DNA of 5,621 nucleotides from Deltaproteobacteria bacterium (GTDB lineage: Bacteria > Desulfobacterota > DSM-4660 > Desulfatiglandales > Desulfatiglandaceae), in the NCBI GenBank assembly GCA_013349725.1, contig DUZB01000065.1, positions 1 to 5,621 on the forward strand, written 5' to 3'. This document shows, piece by piece, positions 5,423 to 5,621 of the stretch; position 1 is the first letter of the stretch; every line of letters starts with the position of its first letter. Under the pieces are notes generated by a model. It did not search any database, was not told where the DNA came from, and saw nothing but the letters and a program-made list of their open reading frames with translations. Position numbers and translations under genes: made by a program.

Positions 5423-5599
5423 TTATTGCGCCCACAGACGACAAAGATGCAGGATCACCTCGGCGCCTTTTTCAAGGGCGATCTCCGGAATACATTCGCT
5501 TTTTGATCGGAAAAAAAGAGAATTCAACGTCCTCACTTTTTTTAATACCTGCTCAGAACTGATCCGACCATTCAAATATTCCTTCTCGGTTTGAAATGA
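5423..5599 (-). pseudogene. Short minus-strand reading frame, possible frameshifted or truncated C-terminal gene fragment
   Basis: An open stretch of 58 codons ends in TAA at 5423-5425 and is closed upstream by TAA at 5600-5602. It has no ATG; the best start is a TTG at 5573-5575 with AGAAGGA 4 bases before it, giving 50 residues (LNGRISSEQVLKKV to HLCRLWAQ). The peptide looks like ordinary globular protein, with charged and hydrophobic residues alternating as in helices. A neighbouring frame is open from the window edge to about 5574 and reads QLTYFYNHFKPRRN; joining the two near AAACCGAG would give one continuous protein tail. That pattern suggests a one-base frameshift, real or a sequencing error. 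I do not recognise the family. It converges with the ligase operon. Confidence 0.35.
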
Positions 5600-5621
5600 T
5601 TATAAAAATAAGTCAGTTGGG

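Overview
The window looks like a catabolic accessory locus from an anaerobic bacterium, most likely a Desulfobacterota-type sulfate reducer or relative. This placement is an inference from gene content (an oxygen-sensitive 4-hydroxybutyryl-CoA dehydratase-family enzyme, a FAD hydroxyacid oxidoreductase, a SucCD-like CoA ligase), middling GC and two short-period intergenic repeats; no phylogenetic marker is present.

Layout: positions 1-652 (minus) hold the N-terminal 217 residues of a FAD oxidoreductase of the L-2-hydroxyglutarate oxidase/GlpA-like group, cut by the window edge. It has its own good sigma70-type promoter, with a palindrome over the -10. Positions 749-2185 (minus) encode a complete 478-aa member of the 4-hydroxybutyryl-CoA dehydratase (AbfD) family. 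Positions 2186-2439 are non-coding, with tandem hairpins and a 9-bp-period repeat. Positions 2440-3141 (minus) encode a GntR/FadR-type (FCD) regulator. Positions 3142-3263 are a divergent regulatory region with face-to-face overlapping promoters. Positions 3264-4403 and 4417-5289 (plus) encode a two-gene ADP-forming CoA ligase (SucC-like beta, SucD-like alpha). A long imperfect inverted repeat followed by eight T residues ends that operon (5313-5394). The last 200 bases hold only a short minus-strand reading frame, probably a broken or truncated gene.

How the genes may work together (inference): the ligase would activate a carboxylic acid to its CoA thioester using ATP, the AbfD-like flavin/[4Fe-4S] enzyme would dehydrate or isomerise a hydroxyacyl- or enoyl-CoA, the FAD enzyme would oxidise a 2-hydroxyacid or similar substrate, and the GntR regulator would sense a pathway acid or CoA ester.

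The main point of interest is that three proteins keep their cofactor or phosphoryl-transfer machinery but differ from the textbook enzymes at active-site positions. The dehydratase keeps all four cluster ligands but has Cys, His and Ser where the clostridial enzyme has Glu257, Tyr296 and Glu455. The ligase lacks the GGI-x-RC motif in beta and the GPNCPG motif in alpha. The locus may therefore encode a CoA-dependent pathway for a substrate other than succinate and 4-hydroxybutyrate. Comparisons to Clostridium aminobutyricum AbfD and E. coli SucCD use sequences recalled from memory, not a database search.
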